Position numbers and translations under genes: made by a program. Below the pieces are notes generated by a model. The model had not been told where the DNA came from. It saw nothing but the letters and a program-made list of their open reading frames with translations, and searched no databases. From contig JAMZAV010000782.1 of NCBI GenBank assembly GCA_024449915.1, forward strand, positions 124,001 to 188,000: DNA of 64,000 bases, written 5' to 3'. Positions 22,541-37,900 of this stretch are shown piece after piece (the stretch's first letter is position 1; each line of letters opens with the position of its first letter). The DNA comes from Sweltsa coloradensis. Taxonomy: Eukaryota > Arthropoda > Insecta > Plecoptera > Chloroperlidae.

Positions 22541-25500
22541 TTACAAGAGTTAAGGAGGGTAACTCGTAAGAGTGCGTAAACGCCTAGAGACTATAAAGTT
22601 TATTTACTTCAGCTTTAGAGGTATGTTCAGCAACATGTTTGGTAGGAAACTCAGTTTTGAGATGGTTCACATTCTGTTGGAACACCATAGCTAACAGTCA
22701 GCAAAGAAATTACTTTGTACATTACAACATAATTATTACTAGTTAGTTCATACATAGGTACTAGTACCGATAATTACGTATTGTTTATTGCTCACCATTT
22801 CGGATTACTGCAATACTTCATGTTTGGTTGCCAGCACCATGCAAGTATAACTTCTCGTTTCCAAAATATATTGATTGCGAGAATCTATTAAGTCGTCACT
22901 TTAGAGTTATCTAATACTAATAGTTAATTACACTACCATCACTCTAAGCATCAAATTATACACATTACACTGTTGTACGTCACTTTCGATGGCATAGCAG
23001 TTACTGGACTGTACTAGTAGATGGACATAGGTTGGAGATGAAATAGAAAAAATTGTGAGCTTTCAAATTGAGATCTTTTTTTATAACAATCAAATCATTA
23101 AAATGATTATCGAGACTGATTTAAATTTCCAAGATAGTTTAATCTTAAACTTGGCTGGCAGGAACTGGGAAAACCGAACATTTCTATGTACATTAAAAGG
23201 CATGTTTTCATTTTCGTGCTATTAACATCAAGTAGGTCCTTCTTTTTATTAATATGTGATTTAATAAGTTAGCAAACACCTAGAATGGGGTAATTACGCT
23301 TATATTGAACATGTAGTAACTGAGCAGGCTCATTTTAATTGATATTACCATAATTTAAATACAAAGGGATAATCCGTCATACTCATAATCAATTACCGAA
23401 AATTGAATTCGATTAACCAGCTTTCTTACCCATAGCAAAATAATTGTGATACTGGTAAGTGAAAAGTTACTTTTTACATTAGCAATAAAATAATATTAAA
23501 CAATTTTAGTAAATGCTTGCCCAAGTACAAAGATTGTATCAACATTGAGTGATGTATTTTAGTAGGTAGCACATTTGTTTTGGTAATGTGCTATTGTACT
23601 AATAGTATCGGTAATAGCTAGACGGGAGCACATTGTTGAAAATTGAATTGTTATTTATAAACATAACACTGTATCTTGTTTTGTGCATTTGAAAACTTAG
23701 TTGGATGGTTAAAAGTAAAATTGCGTCAATAAATAGGCAAACTACCAACTCACAACACCTTTTAGTATGCTCACGTAAAATATGATACTAATGCCAATAA
23801 ATACTACGGTAGTACTAAAAGGATGGTAACTACTTTTAAATAGGTAGGTACTGGTAAGTCTAATATCCTTTTTGTAAATGCACTTGTTAAATTCTTGTTC
23901 TAATACAGGTTTAGTGAAATTCAACTACTTTGTTGATGCTTAATTTCTCAGTTTATGCGGTAATGGCAATAAAGACATAATATGCAACTATTGTACCTTG
24001 ATAGATCTTAAGGGAACAGGCCCTATGTAATAAATAAATAAAATGATTTGTTAATATTATTATAGTACGTAACATTAGTATGTTAGATTGTTAGATAAGC
24101 AATAATCTGACTGAATACAAATGAGTTGGTCACCACATGGCGTTTGTTTTACGCAATACTAGATCTAGTAGAGAGTAGTTGTACCAGTTGAGATGGGACA
24201 GCTGAAATGTAATTCTCATTGTCTTATGAATGGGTCACTGACGCCAGTGTTCAATTTCTATTCAGTAGCCAAAAACAAAATCAATTATTGCACCAGTCAG
24301 AAAAAATTGACATACATGTAGTAAACACAAATTGGGATCAAACAATTTTGAAACTAGAAGTTAATAGGTACTAATGAAAATGTGAGTGACAAAAGACTTG
24401 CTACAGGGGTAGGGGTAATGCACATGAGCTGTGATAGTATACTAGTATAAACTAAAGCAACACTCTAATACATAGTAAAATATGTATTGTTTTAAAGAAG
24501 ATCTTGTGCTCAATGTTGCTGCAGTACTAGCTAGTCGGGACTTTGGTTGCTACATAGAATCAGTATCGTAGCCTATAATATCGCATACTATGTAATTTAT
24601 AACCACATAAGTTTTTAATTGACATAAAAATAATATGACATCTATCTACTTAATGTTACTTCCATATCAGATATACAGCAATACATCATAAATTGTACGT
24701 AGTATGGTATGATACAGTATTATTGATTGATCTACTTTTCAAAATACGTAACATTGTAACTTTTACTTAAAAGTTAGAAGTTAAATGTTTGTAACATACA
24801 TACATAATAATTTAATTAATGAAAGTGGATAAACTGTAAGACTTCAAAATCATACATTTTTTTTTGTACTTCATACAAAAAACACTTTTAGTACCAATTT
24901 GTAAGTTTATTTTGATTATCCAACAAGTTTCAAAAATTTGAATTTGATAGCCAATGAAATATGACTTTAGATACTTCAATGGCATCTAAATGTTATATGA
25001 ATTCAATAGTAATGCAGAGAATAAATACTTAATAGGAAAAAGTTCAAGCTTGGGTTATCAATATTAAATACTGTATTATGTATTCAATTTTCCACAGAGA
25101 TATGATTTCAATATGGCACTTAGCTACTAGTACTAGTAATACCAGGTAATGCACCCCGATTGCAATCTCCAGACAGGATTCAGTAATTATGATTTTCAAT
25201 GCAACTTACTGACAACTGATGGGATAACTTCAAAGCTAGACGTGCGTTAAACTTAACTTGCGCTGCAATGGAAACAACATAAAGATAAAGCATTCAATAA
25301 TCAATGCTCTAATTAATTATCCTAACTGATTTCTACATAATATCATTTGTCGGAACATTGATCCCGAAGAATTGTTATTTCCCAATCATAGTTTGAAACT
25401 ACATATACAAATTACAAATATCTGCCTTTACCACTACTGACTCGATCAAATAAAATAAAACTAACTAAAAAATATAAATATAAATATTCTCACAAAATAT

Positions 25501-26866
25501 ACAAAGATGAATGCCACCCATTAGGTAGGTATCTAGAACAATCAATAAATGATTGCACGCATATCTTTAGGCTGACATACATACCAATCAACTGTCCATC
25601 TCAACTAAAAGTTAACATTACAGTGTTTGAGTTAAGATAACTATTTGGCAGCTACGTTAGCAATACATACGTTACAGATAAGACTTTCAATGCAACGTAA
25701 TATAAATTACGGCAGTATACAAAATTACAATGTCTCAAATTGATACCACGATTGTGACAAAATATTCATCATTTATGCAATATGGGTCAAATCTACAAGT
25801 ATACACAATAAGCCTCTATTAGGCTATGGCTTTTATAACTCTCAAACATTTTAGAGTTAAAATAGTATAAAAAGATATAAATTACACAAATTAAATATTA
25901 TCTGTGATTTGAAACTCAAGTTATAAGAAATTAGATAATATGTATTGGCTATTATTTAGTAAAAATTATAACAAAAAACAGTAAATATTTAGCATCAATC
26001 AACTGACTAAATGAGGACTTGTTTGAGGCAAACACTTAGTCAAATTAAGGGCTTGCTTACCCCACTGTATTTACTGTTTATGCAAATATAGGCCGTACGT
26101 ATATTTGAAAATATCAAGTTTTAAAAGTGGGTTGCAGCCGTTACGCAAAGCCATTTGTCAATGCTATTTAAAGCACTCTTAACATTTGAGTTGTCAAACT
26201 AGGGGTGTGGCAATTACTCAATGGCGGCTTATATCGAGTAAATTCAGTACTACTGCTTTTTTTCTTCAGAATAATAGTTACTAAGATAATGATGTAATTT
26301 TGCTTGAACAACCGTTTGGTAATATTATACAATACAGTAACCAAACTAAACCAGTCATTTGGCCTTTTCCACACAACCGCCGATCGTTAATAAAGACGTT
26401 CAATCAATCATGTACAGTAAACCGTCGTTAATTCAAACTCCGTGAACTTATGTTAAATTCAAATTAAAGAGGGACTACTTAGTACCTACAAACACAATTC
26501 AAAATCAATTAGGTTCAGTATTATGACCTATCACTAAATATTTAGTCTGTGACTAAACCGTTTAGCCCCAGTATTCCGCTTTTCCGAGCAGTCAACTTAT
26601 CGCTATAGAGATAACAGGTTAGTCCCGGACTAAATACTGTATTGAGTCGATTGCAGGCCGACTGTTGACTAAAAATTCATCAAAGAGAAAAGTTTAGCAT
26701 GTAAATAGTATCCATGAGTTTGCCATTGATTAGAATCCTAGGTACCTTTTTGAACTGCAAAAATGTGTCAAAGATGGTAGGGTTGTAAACAGTAATTAGT
26801 GGTTGGTCATGATACTAGGCCTTAATCAATTTCATGTAAAAAATAAGTGAAACTGTATTTTTTTTT

Positions 26867-26921
26867 TGGATTGGATATTGCTTAACGTCTCATATTTATG
26901 CAACTTGGCTAATCGAGACGA
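26867..26921. repeat. dispersed 55-base unit, copy 1
   Basis: TTGGATATTGCTTAACGTCT, a shared middle, then TCGAGACGA; it recurs at 48201-48253 with few changes. Family not recognised. Confidence 0.6.
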
Positions 26922-28816
26922 AATCTATAATGAATTCCATTGTGAACTTGGTTAGATTGAAAATAATTTTAAGCAATATTTCTTACTGAATTCCACTGAA
27001 CTCAACTCCTAAAGATTTTTTTCTACATCATAAGTTACACAGTTCAACGAGACTTGTGAATTAGCAATACGCATTATATTTTGGTGTTTTCAGTTTGTTT
27101 GACTTTCTGATGGGACATGTACCAAGTACCAACAAAGAGGTATTGAGGCGCATTCTGTGCAAAAGAGTGGAAATCAATCGAGTGGTTCTTCATTTTTGTT
27201 CCCGCAAAATATAGTATTAGTATTTATATATTAGTAACTGGTCAGCTCAAACATGGAACTTGAGAACAGCAAGTAATCTTGACCTTAAGAAAAATGGGTA
27301 CGCATAAAAAATGCATTTGCCAACATCCCTAGTAGGTAGGTGAAAACATCCTCTTAACAACCAAAATTCTCATAAATATTTATGCCCAAACATGCTAGCT
27401 TACTTAACAAATTGAGCTGAAAACTCCAACACAAGTTATCTGAGTATGAATCTTGGTTGTATGCGACATTTCTACCTTCGATTAGAGCAACATAGTAGCA
27501 AATAAGAATCTTCTACTTCATACTTCATATATAGGTCTATGCTCCACTTAATACAATGATAGTATGCTGAAAATCCGAAGATACTCTCAATTTGAGAACA
27601 TAAACGTTACAATATATATGCATAATACTAACATAAATAAGAATTGGTATTATATTAACATGTTTATGTATATTTATGAAAATAAAATGTGTTTGAGATC
27701 ACGTGTTGCAATCCACGCAACACGCTACGGTGATTCAACACCATCACAATCATCCGTGCACTCACAGAACTTTACAGACGCTCAATTACCTAGCAGCAGT
27801 AGCTTACATTTACATAAGACCGCACCTGAAATGAACAATCAACAATTCATTAGCTACTGGTACTGGTGGAGTCGTAGCTGTTTACACTTTACAGTTATAC
27901 TAGCACAAAAGCCGAGTGGCGCAACAGTCGTACAGAGAACTGACAAAATCATGTAGCATAGTAAATTGTCGTTATTAATAAGTGACCCATACTTAAATAC
28001 ACACTACTTTATTAATATATACAATAATTACAAAATAATAATAACATAATGAATAATATAAAAATAATTCCTGTGTCATGAGCACTGTCTTTGTCCAAAT
28101 TTCTCAAAAGCACATCACGTTTTATTTTTATAATAAAACAGTTGTTAAAGAAATACATAAAGAATTGGTATTGGCATTTAATTTACTAAACATGATATAG
28201 ATAAACATCACAGCTCATAGATCTGACAGGCTTAGTAATTGCTCAAGTAAAATTTCAGAACAAATTACTGGTACATTAAGAGGTTACTCATCCAAGAAAT
28301 TAAATATGTTATGTATGTTCTAGGCCGTTCTTTTACAATGGAATTGATTTGACTTTTTATTAGCGGCAACATCGGGTACCTGAGAATTCTGGCCACCAAA
28401 ATCCATATTAAAGGTTTGAATCTTCTTGAAATTAAGTTTTTTTGTTAGATTGAAAAATATGAAGGAACTAAAATACTGTAAATTGATATGAATGAAAGAG
28501 TTGAAGACATGAAAACTAAACTTCCCAACAGATTAAATTTGTCACTCCCAAATTTAACAACTTTTCCATTAATTTAAATGCATAATGTTTTAGTTAGTTG
28601 ATAATGATATCCTTTGACATGCGGCTTTGTTCGTCCTTTAATTTGTTGCTATTTGCTAGTTGGGATTATAGGGGCCATTTAAACTTTTAACGGATTCTGG
28701 CTACCCAAATCCTAGCGGTGCAGGAACCTAACCCATTTTACTACCCGATGCCATCACTAGTCATTTTACTAGAAGACAAAATTTAATTCCTACCCCTACC
28801 TTAGTGGAGTCTTGTA

Positions 28817-28969
28817 TCATTTAGTAGCGGTGGCAATTTGAAGTTTAGGTGAAAAGCTCTGCTTGTTTAGTGGTGGAGGGATTGTCAATACATTTACAGG
28901 AGAACTACCCCCTGGATTAGGGGTACATGGGTCACTGCCCTGGCCGTCGGACATTCCGTCAGCATCCAT
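28817..28969 (-). CDS. RCOR: RCOR last coding exon
   Basis: Acceptor TTTCAG. Encodes [20 protein letters not shown], a proline-rich stretch and ATATK, then TGA at 28819-28817. The tail is unstructured-looking, as in other CoREST proteins. Confidence 0.85.
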   Translation of the reverse strand: MDADGMSDGQGSDPCTPNPGGSSPVNVLTIPPPLNKQSFSPKLQIATATK

Positions 28970-31900
28970 CTGAAATGGTAAAAAAAAATATTTTGTATGA
29001 TAGGCTAACATGAATAGTGGATGTATTTTTCAAAGTTCTGCTATTTGAATTCAAGGGAAATTATTGCACACTTTAAAAAGACTTTAAAGTTGCTAAAGCG
29101 GCTGTCACACGATTGAGAAAATCGCGCGAGGTGGCTCGCGCGAGTAACTCTCTGGGAGTAGGCCTACACTTGTTTACATGGAACTCACCGCCTCCCCGTC
29201 AGACGGTGAGCCAGCGAGCGCGAGCTCGCGCTCGCCACGAAAAATGTCCAGCTTGTTCAACTTCCTAGCGAGTCGAGGTAGCGAGAGCCAATCAGAACCC
29301 ACTACCATAACACGTGACCAGTGAACACCAATAGGTGGCGTTGTTGTTACCTTCACTGTCTGTCGTGTGACAAGGATGGTAATAAACTCGCGCGAGCCAA
29401 CTCGCGCGATTTTCTCAATCGTGTGACAGCCGCTTAAGACCATGAAAATGCATTACCGTTTGGCCAAATAACACTTAAAAAATGTGGGACTATGAAAGAT
29501 GAATTTATCAGTGGTAGGCCTAAACCATTTCGAGGACCAACTTACTTTCTCTTCCTTGGCTTCGTCAATATCAACAATCGGCCCATTTTCTGCTTCAAAC
29601 TCTCTCAGGGCCACATCCAAGTTGTAGCGCCGTCTATAGTTTACATAGTAGGTTCGTAAGTGAGCTTCCGTCTTGGTGCCAATAACTTCTGCAATTGCTT
29701 TAAAGTCTTTGCCATACTTTCGTATACCTAAAAGTAAAATATTTAAACATGAGAAAACGGGATATAAAAAATGTACGTAACGGACACATTCTAATCGAGA
29801 GTTATGTTGGGTTCAACTGCTTAGAAATTAGAATAGTGTAAGATTCATTGCACTATGATCAAACAAATAGAGTAATTTATATTCCTTTACATAGTTTTTT
29901 TATGCCACTGATTTACAGTAGGTACATGGTAGAAATTGCTTGTTTTAGATTTCAAAACCTCCTTACTCTACTTTCCTGAAGAATGTCCAAGTGACCAAAA
30001 AGGTTTCTCAAAACTTAGATCATAGAACAACATACATAATTAATATTATGGTTTAGATTGGAGAAGGGTTGACAGGTTGGGAAAACATAGAGAACATAAA
30101 GCCCAGCCTGAAGGGCTGGGGGCGACAAAACTATTATGTATACATATAATAATATCATATAGATATTACATAATAATTAATAAGTAATTAGTCACTCATT
30201 GTACATTAACATTATCAACATCATAGAAACAACAAAAAACAAACAATCATATTCATCACGGTCAACTTCCCACTAAAATAACCATTTTTACTTTTCAAAA
30301 TTGCTGGTTTGATATAAGAGTAGTGTTTGATTTGTTAAAAATACCATGGCTCATAGTCATAGTAAGTCATAGTAAGTCCAATAGATGGTTTTCGGAATCA
30401 GAACCATCTACATCACTCGCAAAGCATTATGGGAGTTTGGGGGGTTAACACGTTAAATGCCATACGGTTGGGAGTTTGGCATACTGAGTGGCTGTGGCAG
30501 AAGCAGTCCATAAGATTACCTTAAAAATGCAAATACATTTAAAAAAACACAATGCACAAAGACACAAACAATAAAGCAATAGAACAATGGATGTGTCACT
30601 GAAATGTGGAACAATACCTCACACTCACACATTATATTGATTACAGATACCATATAAAATAATTCCGTGAGCAACAATGAACCAATGGTAGATTGTTTGC
30701 GCCTACCTTGCACGGCTAGTAGTAGCTCGTCTTGGGTCCAGCGAGCGTTGATGCGGCTATTGTTATCCGGGGGACGCCACGTGTCGATTCCTTCCGATGT
30801 CTTCCGTTTGTAAGAGCTTAACACTTGTTTGTTATTTTGGACCTACGGGAAATTATTGTGTAACATCGCACCTTTCTTGTCGTTAATATCGTAATTCATA
30901 GTCATAACAGACAAAATATATATAGTACTAGGGGACAAGTCAAAATCTAGTACGAGAAGGCGGGGTTTTAAAATGTAGTGTGCAATTGCACAGTTGGTAT
31001 ATTTTATTTGTATTTCTAATTGTAATTGAATAATTTTGTTATGTATTAACATTATTGGATGCCGATAGGCCTATTAATATATATGTATCATCAATAATCA
31101 TCATTAATAATAATAAAATAATAGGAGTTCCTTCATTTATATTTTATTATAAATCAATGTTTCATGCATCTGGGATGTCGAACAAAAAACAAGTAAATAG
31201 ATAAACGAAAGGCAGAACACCAACAAGGTATAGATAGTTTACTATGCTAATGTTTAATGTACAATTTGTCTGACAGTAGCCAGTAGCATTTTGTGCTACA
31301 TTATAGTTTAATTGGCTTAAAGTTGAAAGTCAAATTTTTATTAAAGTAAAGGCTTAACTTAAATTATTAAAAGTAAAACTGTATTTTGCATTATAAAATA
31401 CATTTTTAAAGATGAAGCACATTACAATACTTTGAAATTAAACTTGTGTAATAATTTTGTATTGCATACATGTATACACACATAAAGGTATATCACATTT
31501 ATATAACTTATAACTATATCAACACTAGCAAGGAAGCCACGTAAACCAAGTAGTAATGTAAAAACACAGTTATAACTAGTAGTACAATACATGAAATAAC
31601 AACGTGCACCATGAGAAAATAAAAATCTTTATTAAATGCAAGCCCAATCTAACTCTTCCTTTAGACTTGCACACACATACCTAGCTAGAACAATGATCTT
31701 AGTTCAAATGACATTTTCAACCCAACAGAAGTCAGCAGCTGTTGCCTTAGGTTTGAGTGGGCATGTAGTTTAACCAGCATCACACACCGGAAGATAAAAA
31801 TGCAAATCAAATTTAAAAAATATTATTTTGCTACATTTTGATTCAGCAAGTAAAAACGTTGCAACCTACACCGCCCTTATGCATATCGATAGCATGCAAT

Positions 31901-34900
31901 CGTTCAAACATTAACAATACACAATTTCACTCACTTGTCGCTTGAGCGATATTATCTCCCTGTCCATGGCCTTGAGAACCTGGTCGCCCTGCATCGGTGG
32001 GGCAGATGGCGTAGTGGCGGCCATTGTGATTAGATCGTCGTGGTTAATGTACATACCGCGCGGTGGTTTCCGTTTGTGGCGCAGTAGCAAGTGGCTGTGA
32101 CGATCGCGCTTTACTGGACCAGTTGTTGGACGAACGGTGCCGGTACGCCTGAAACAATTTGCTCAGTCATTAGTCTAATACCTAGTAACTAGAGATGAAA
32201 TGGCAGAATCGATTAATCGATTCCGAAATTGATTCTTGTCTGCATTGATTCCAAATTGGAGAAATTGATTCCTCATTAGACAGATTAAACGTTCGCACGT
32301 CAAGTTTTGGGGCGTGGCAGAGCGGTGAACCACGTGAATACTGTCCCTCCCTCTACAGCCAGACGCCGATCGTACTCAAAGGCAAGCAGTACGGTCAACA
32401 GACGACGACGCAACGTTGCGAAATACATCGTTCCGTGGCATAGCGGGCGAGACACGCCGTCACGGTCTCCGCGCCAAACATCCACAGAAATATCGCCGCG
32501 TATCACGGGTTCTGCGGAAAATGACCACCAAAATAACTGTGCATACAATTTAAAAGTTTTTTCTTGGGAATCGATTCTTGGGTCACAATGATCAATTCCA
32601 ATTTTTTGGAATCGATGTCATCCCTACTAGTAACATGGTAAATTCAGTAGTTATAACAATTGACAATGCTAAAGGTGAATGATAGAGAACATAAGAATTC
32701 ACCTAAGCAAAAACTCATCTGTTGTTTATATGGAGTTTAATAACATCAATCAGTAAAAATTTAATTTTAATACAATTAACCTGTCCGTTCTTCTTCAATG
32801 TAAATAATTGCTAGTAGGGATGGGATAGTGTAGACATGTAAATGCATGTACATGTTTACTGTTTCTACAAAAATACTAAATGCATATGTAATTATGTTCT
32901 TATGTTGTGTGTGACCTGCGGCCAGCTGGCCAGTCTTATCTTATCTTTTCTCTCTTGCGCTTGCTTTAGTAGTGTGGTGTCTGATGTCATCGTGCGGTGC
33001 GGCAAGCCGTGGCTCTACTTTTGCCAAGGTCAATGAAGGTCACATACATAGTGTTTGTGTACACGCGCTGTGTGTGCACGTTTAGAAAAGTACATGCATT
33101 TGCAAATCCCAAATTGCTTGTCAATGATGTCAATCAAAAACATACAATAAGAATTCAACTTGGCCAAACATGTCAGTACTAGTAGAAATTGGAAATACAG
33201 GAATTAAAATATTCGACCCAGACCGGGGAGTGGGACTAAACCAGGATCTCCCTCTTGACGTCCAACGTGGGTGGATTTGGAAATGCCTAGATGGCCCTCA
33301 GTGACTCAATATAAACTTTGTCACCCTCATTTGAGTGTTTCTTTCTAACCAAATTTTGAAATGTATGATGCACATTAAATTATCCTCATGCTGCTGTTTA
33401 TAGATTATATGGCAGTATTATAGAGATGAAAATATAAAAATATCATAAGCTAAATCATGCTTATGATTTATGTCACCACCCAACAACATTGAGTTATTTT
33501 AATATGAACATTTTTGGAAAAATTTGTTGTTACACAATATACAATCAAATTCAACACCATTACATTGGTGAGACGAGTGAGCGCAGCGAACAAAGTCTAC
33601 AATTCTCAAACAGCACTTTGGTCATTCTGTGTGTGGCTGTACTATAAAAATCAGCCGAATCGCTGAATAGATTGCGCTGAAAATTTAAACAGACATCCGG
33701 TACGAGTTAACTGAGAACTGCTAAGAAAATCAGCTGGATCCATTTCGATTTAAATCTAAAAGAAATAATAAATTGAAAAATAAGCTGCAATGTGTGGATT
33801 TAATTTAACAATGGTTTTGATTTTGAAAAATATTTTTGTTTGTTATTTGTCAGGTTGTGAAAATTGCATGCAGTGACCAAGGTGTATCGAATCTTGCACG
33901 CTCAAGGTACCCCCAAATTTTGATCAGAGATTGAGTAAATCTTGCAATCTTTTTACGTATTTTGTACTGGCTATGTTTTCCATAGTATTGTCACAAATGA
34001 AACTACACTTCATTATATGTATTTCAAAACATGTTTTATAATTTTTTAAATACCTACAATCATGAAATTACAAAATCTTTCCCAGCCAGGGGATTGAACC
34101 CAGGTCTACCACATTCCGGGTATAAGGGTGCCTTATATCCAACTAGACTAGGAATACGCCAAAGTCATTGTTAGACGAGTGAGCGAGTCATGACTGTGTT
34201 GAATACATGGGAACATCTGCATACAAGTTGATTGATATATAAGATATAAATGATAGGGTTTTGAGTTTATTTGTTATGAGGGCACGTCAACTGTAAGGCC
34301 ATAATGCGCCACTCTAGCCTAATGCCAGTCTTAGGTATAGGGGGAGAAAAAGGAATGATACCAGGTACTCAACACATGGCTCAACGATGTTGGCGTTTTC
34401 CTAGTGAATAGAATGTCTGACAGGTAGAGCTAACACAAGCTTAAGATGCTCTATGTAGTAAGGAATGTTGGTACATACTTGTAGTGTTGGTAGCAGGTGT
34501 TGCACATAGGACCCTTGTTGTTGGCCGAGCAGGTGATTGTACAAGATACTCCACAGTTACTGCACGAGGTTGCCCCCTCTTTCTAAACAGCGCAACCAAA
34601 CAGCGTCGTCAGCTTACAAGCATTTTCAAGTTAAAATCCAAGTTAACTCAAAGTGGTCATACTGATTAGTACGCCGGATTCTTGGTCATTGAATGTTAGT
34701 TGGCCAGATGCCAATCAAATTCAAGATTGAATTTAAAATTACTATTAACGTAGAAAATCACTTATGTTTAGTTCTTTGGAAAGCTCGGTAAATGTCAATG
34801 TGCTTTTCTAGTCAAAGACCCTGTGAAAGCTAGAGGGTCTAACCGATGCTTTAAGATGTCGTCTTGGTTCTCATCATAACCAAGGCCCAGTATCTGCAAG

Positions 34901-37900
34901 ATGGCTGATTTTTCTTAAGTGTTTGGTCGAACAGGGAACATATTTTTGCACGCCTCGAAAGCATGAGTTATGGGTCTTCACAAAGTGATTGTCTAAAACA
35001 TAGGCCTAGCTCCATTGCTGCCTACTTGTGACATCACTCTCATTACTGAATTACAGTTCTACTAGGCTACCTAGTTCACTACGGCTAATGCTATACACCC
35101 TTAGCCTAAATCCCAATGTACACTAGCATTTAGTGTGACAGCTTAATCAGTCACTCACAGCTCCTCGCTGCCTACAGCACGGCAACACGTTCGTTGAATC
35201 GTTGTTGAATTAGTGCAACTAGGCTAGCCAACAAGGGTACAGGGGAGCTTTGAGATGTCCCCCTAGTAGCTGGAGGGCCAATTGGGCTTTGCACTGCCAT
35301 ATTCTAGCACACTCGTAGCACTTTGTTAGTTTGTTAGTACAAGCCCAAAGCGTACGGTGTCTAGATGATCACCTAAAGAATTATGTGGAGTGAGTAATTC
35401 AGTCACAGCCTTCTATGTTGAGGACTTGAGGATTCATAGCAGATAGGGGTAGTACAACGGTGGTGCATCTGTGAAAAGCTTTGCGTGCAAAGCCCAATCG
35501 GCTGGCTCATAGGTTTGATGCAGAATATATATATTTTTTCAAGCTACTATGATAGGGTAATAATGAAACTTATCTCCCACCAAAGCGCAGAACGATAGGG
35601 GTTTGGTCACAGTTGTCTGGACGTTGATAAAATAGGAATATTTACAACATTTTGCTGACGGTGCATTATTGTTGTGGTGGGCGACAGATTTCTCACCAGA
35701 GTTTAGAACAATTGACGTTTGGTCACTGCCATGATGTGTAAATACTACTGCAAGTTGGAACCACAATGTTAAGAGTCCTGTGACCAAACCCCGATCATGT
35801 GATCCTGGCGGAGAATCCTGGCAAACCAGCTTGGCATTGCCCTATTGATGATTAATTTATGTCTCTTATTTATCAAGAAATTTAGCAGCCACCAACACTT
35901 TTCGAAGGTTAAGCATTGGATCCTATCTCACACCAATATACTCCAGACCAACCAATTAATTTATTAAGTTCAAATGCATCCACACTGCATTCAATGTCAC
36001 TGCCTCATAGATATTGCAGAGTTTCCTCTTTCCCTGCCTGTCCATGTGCACAGTGGCAATTGTTGTGCCATTCTCCATAATTGGCCACTGGAGAAATCTA
36101 ACACTAATGTATACCCACGAGCACCCTTATATGTTTTTTTTTATTGTTTACATTTTCAGACTTTTACAAAGAGTTATTTTTTTTGGATCTGGTTTAGTAA
36201 TTTAGGTTTAGAAATTCATTTTATCACTATAGCTTATTTACGAATATAAAGTTTACAGTTTAAACAAAACGCCCAGGGTGCTCTGGGGTGTAGACTAGCG
36301 TTAAGTAGTACCCCCGTGGCTTAATAGGGCCAAGGACTTGTCAACAATCAAAACTTGTTGCATGGACAGGCAAGGCTAAAATATCTCGGAGGCAAAATTA
36401 AAAAAATCTGTTCTGTTGGTAATTTTGTAAATAACGTTAGAAGATACGTAATTCAAATTTATCTTTGACGTACCTGATTTGCAGGATCGTCACTATTTTG
36501 AGTTGACCTGGGTGGTGAACCACTCTTTCGTTGGATTCCACCGCGAATCGCGCGGTGGATAGGCCATTTCTGGAAGAAAACAGGAGAGTAATCTTAGCGT
36601 CATAGGAATTGCTGCAGCTATAGCCAGTTTACGACAAGTTTTCAGTTACCATCAAAACATTTTTTTAAATTTATAAATGTGGTCACATGGAAGGTTAACT
36701 ACAAACAAGGCAAAAAAGCCAAGTAAAGCATTCTTACATTGTAATAGTAATAATGTAACGAAAAAAATAATTTCAAGCAAATTGGTCGGTTTGTGTCGTC
36801 GTAAACAAAAACACGACTATGCTCTTGGCAATCTGAATTGTCGTAAACAGTCTACACCCCCCAAAAAAGTACCTCTTCAACACAAAGTACACAAGGACAG
36901 AACATGGAAACTCATTTATTTGAAATAAATGATTTTCCAAACAAGATTCACCGTGTTCTACTCGTTGAAGTGCACTTTTCCAGAGGTTCTGGTCAACACA
37001 ACTTCTTTCACTCTAAGTGTCCAGGACTAGTGATTTAATTTAAAACACCAATCCCAGACAGAAAAGATTTAAGAAAAAGGATAGGAGGAGTAATGTTGGC
37101 CTACACATCCTGGTCTCTAGGATGGAAGAATACACAGCATAGAATATAAACGAAGATGGTAACTGAAACATTGCTACACTAGGTGAGATGAGAGTCAGCA
37201 GTAACACGACAGTGCAAGGATGGTATCATGAGGAACCACATTGAAAATTTTGCAGTACGTGCATCTTTTATCTTTAAAGAAATAATTTTAATAATATAGA
37301 TTGCCCAAATAAGATAATCTTGATGACTATTGATGCAATTAGAATAAAAGGATGATTAATAAATTTAATGTACAGTAGTAGTAGTACCGGGTAGTAGTAG
37401 GAACAATTGTTTGTACAAAAACACTACCTACTATTGAAGAGAAGCCACAATAAGATCAACTACTTACTACATACTAGAGCTATGGAGAGCCCATAATCAC
37501 TAAGAGCAATGTTATTGTGGGCAAAGTATATAACTGTTGAATCCTAATATAATAACAGGACGTCAGATTGTCATGAGGCATAGATTACATGCAGCAAATT
37601 CATTCAATTTTACTACAAGGTGGTAACTCTAAAACAGTTCTACAAGTGTTGCAGTTGCAAGGCACCTACATATTGCCCTAGAAGTAAAATTAATGTAACT
37701 ATTAATCAGTAATCATCTCTCAATGTAATCAAGCTGTCATGAGAAGCTGAGGAATCGCTGTTTACCAAAGGTTATTGGTCTAGTACAGTACTGTAAAACT
37801 TTCAGTGGTTTGTTTTTGTATCATAATAAAATTGAGGCTGATTTCATAAAAAAATTGAATGTTTTTAATCTGTTTCCAGGAGAAAAATACATTGCATGGT

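Larger units (their letters stand above)
21104..28816. other. intergenic region between convergent CFAP61 and RCOR
   Basis: AT-rich sequence without recognisable exons on either strand. It contains the partial SINE at 22160-22215, a palindrome at 22495-22540 and a dispersed unit at 26867-26921. Part of it is probably the RCOR 3' untranslated region, because the last RCOR coding exon ends at 28817, but no polyadenylation site can be chosen. Confidence 0.5.

Noticed and set aside
34081..34153. functional tRNA gene
   Set aside because: B box is present but anticodon and T stems do not pair; listed only as tRNA-like.
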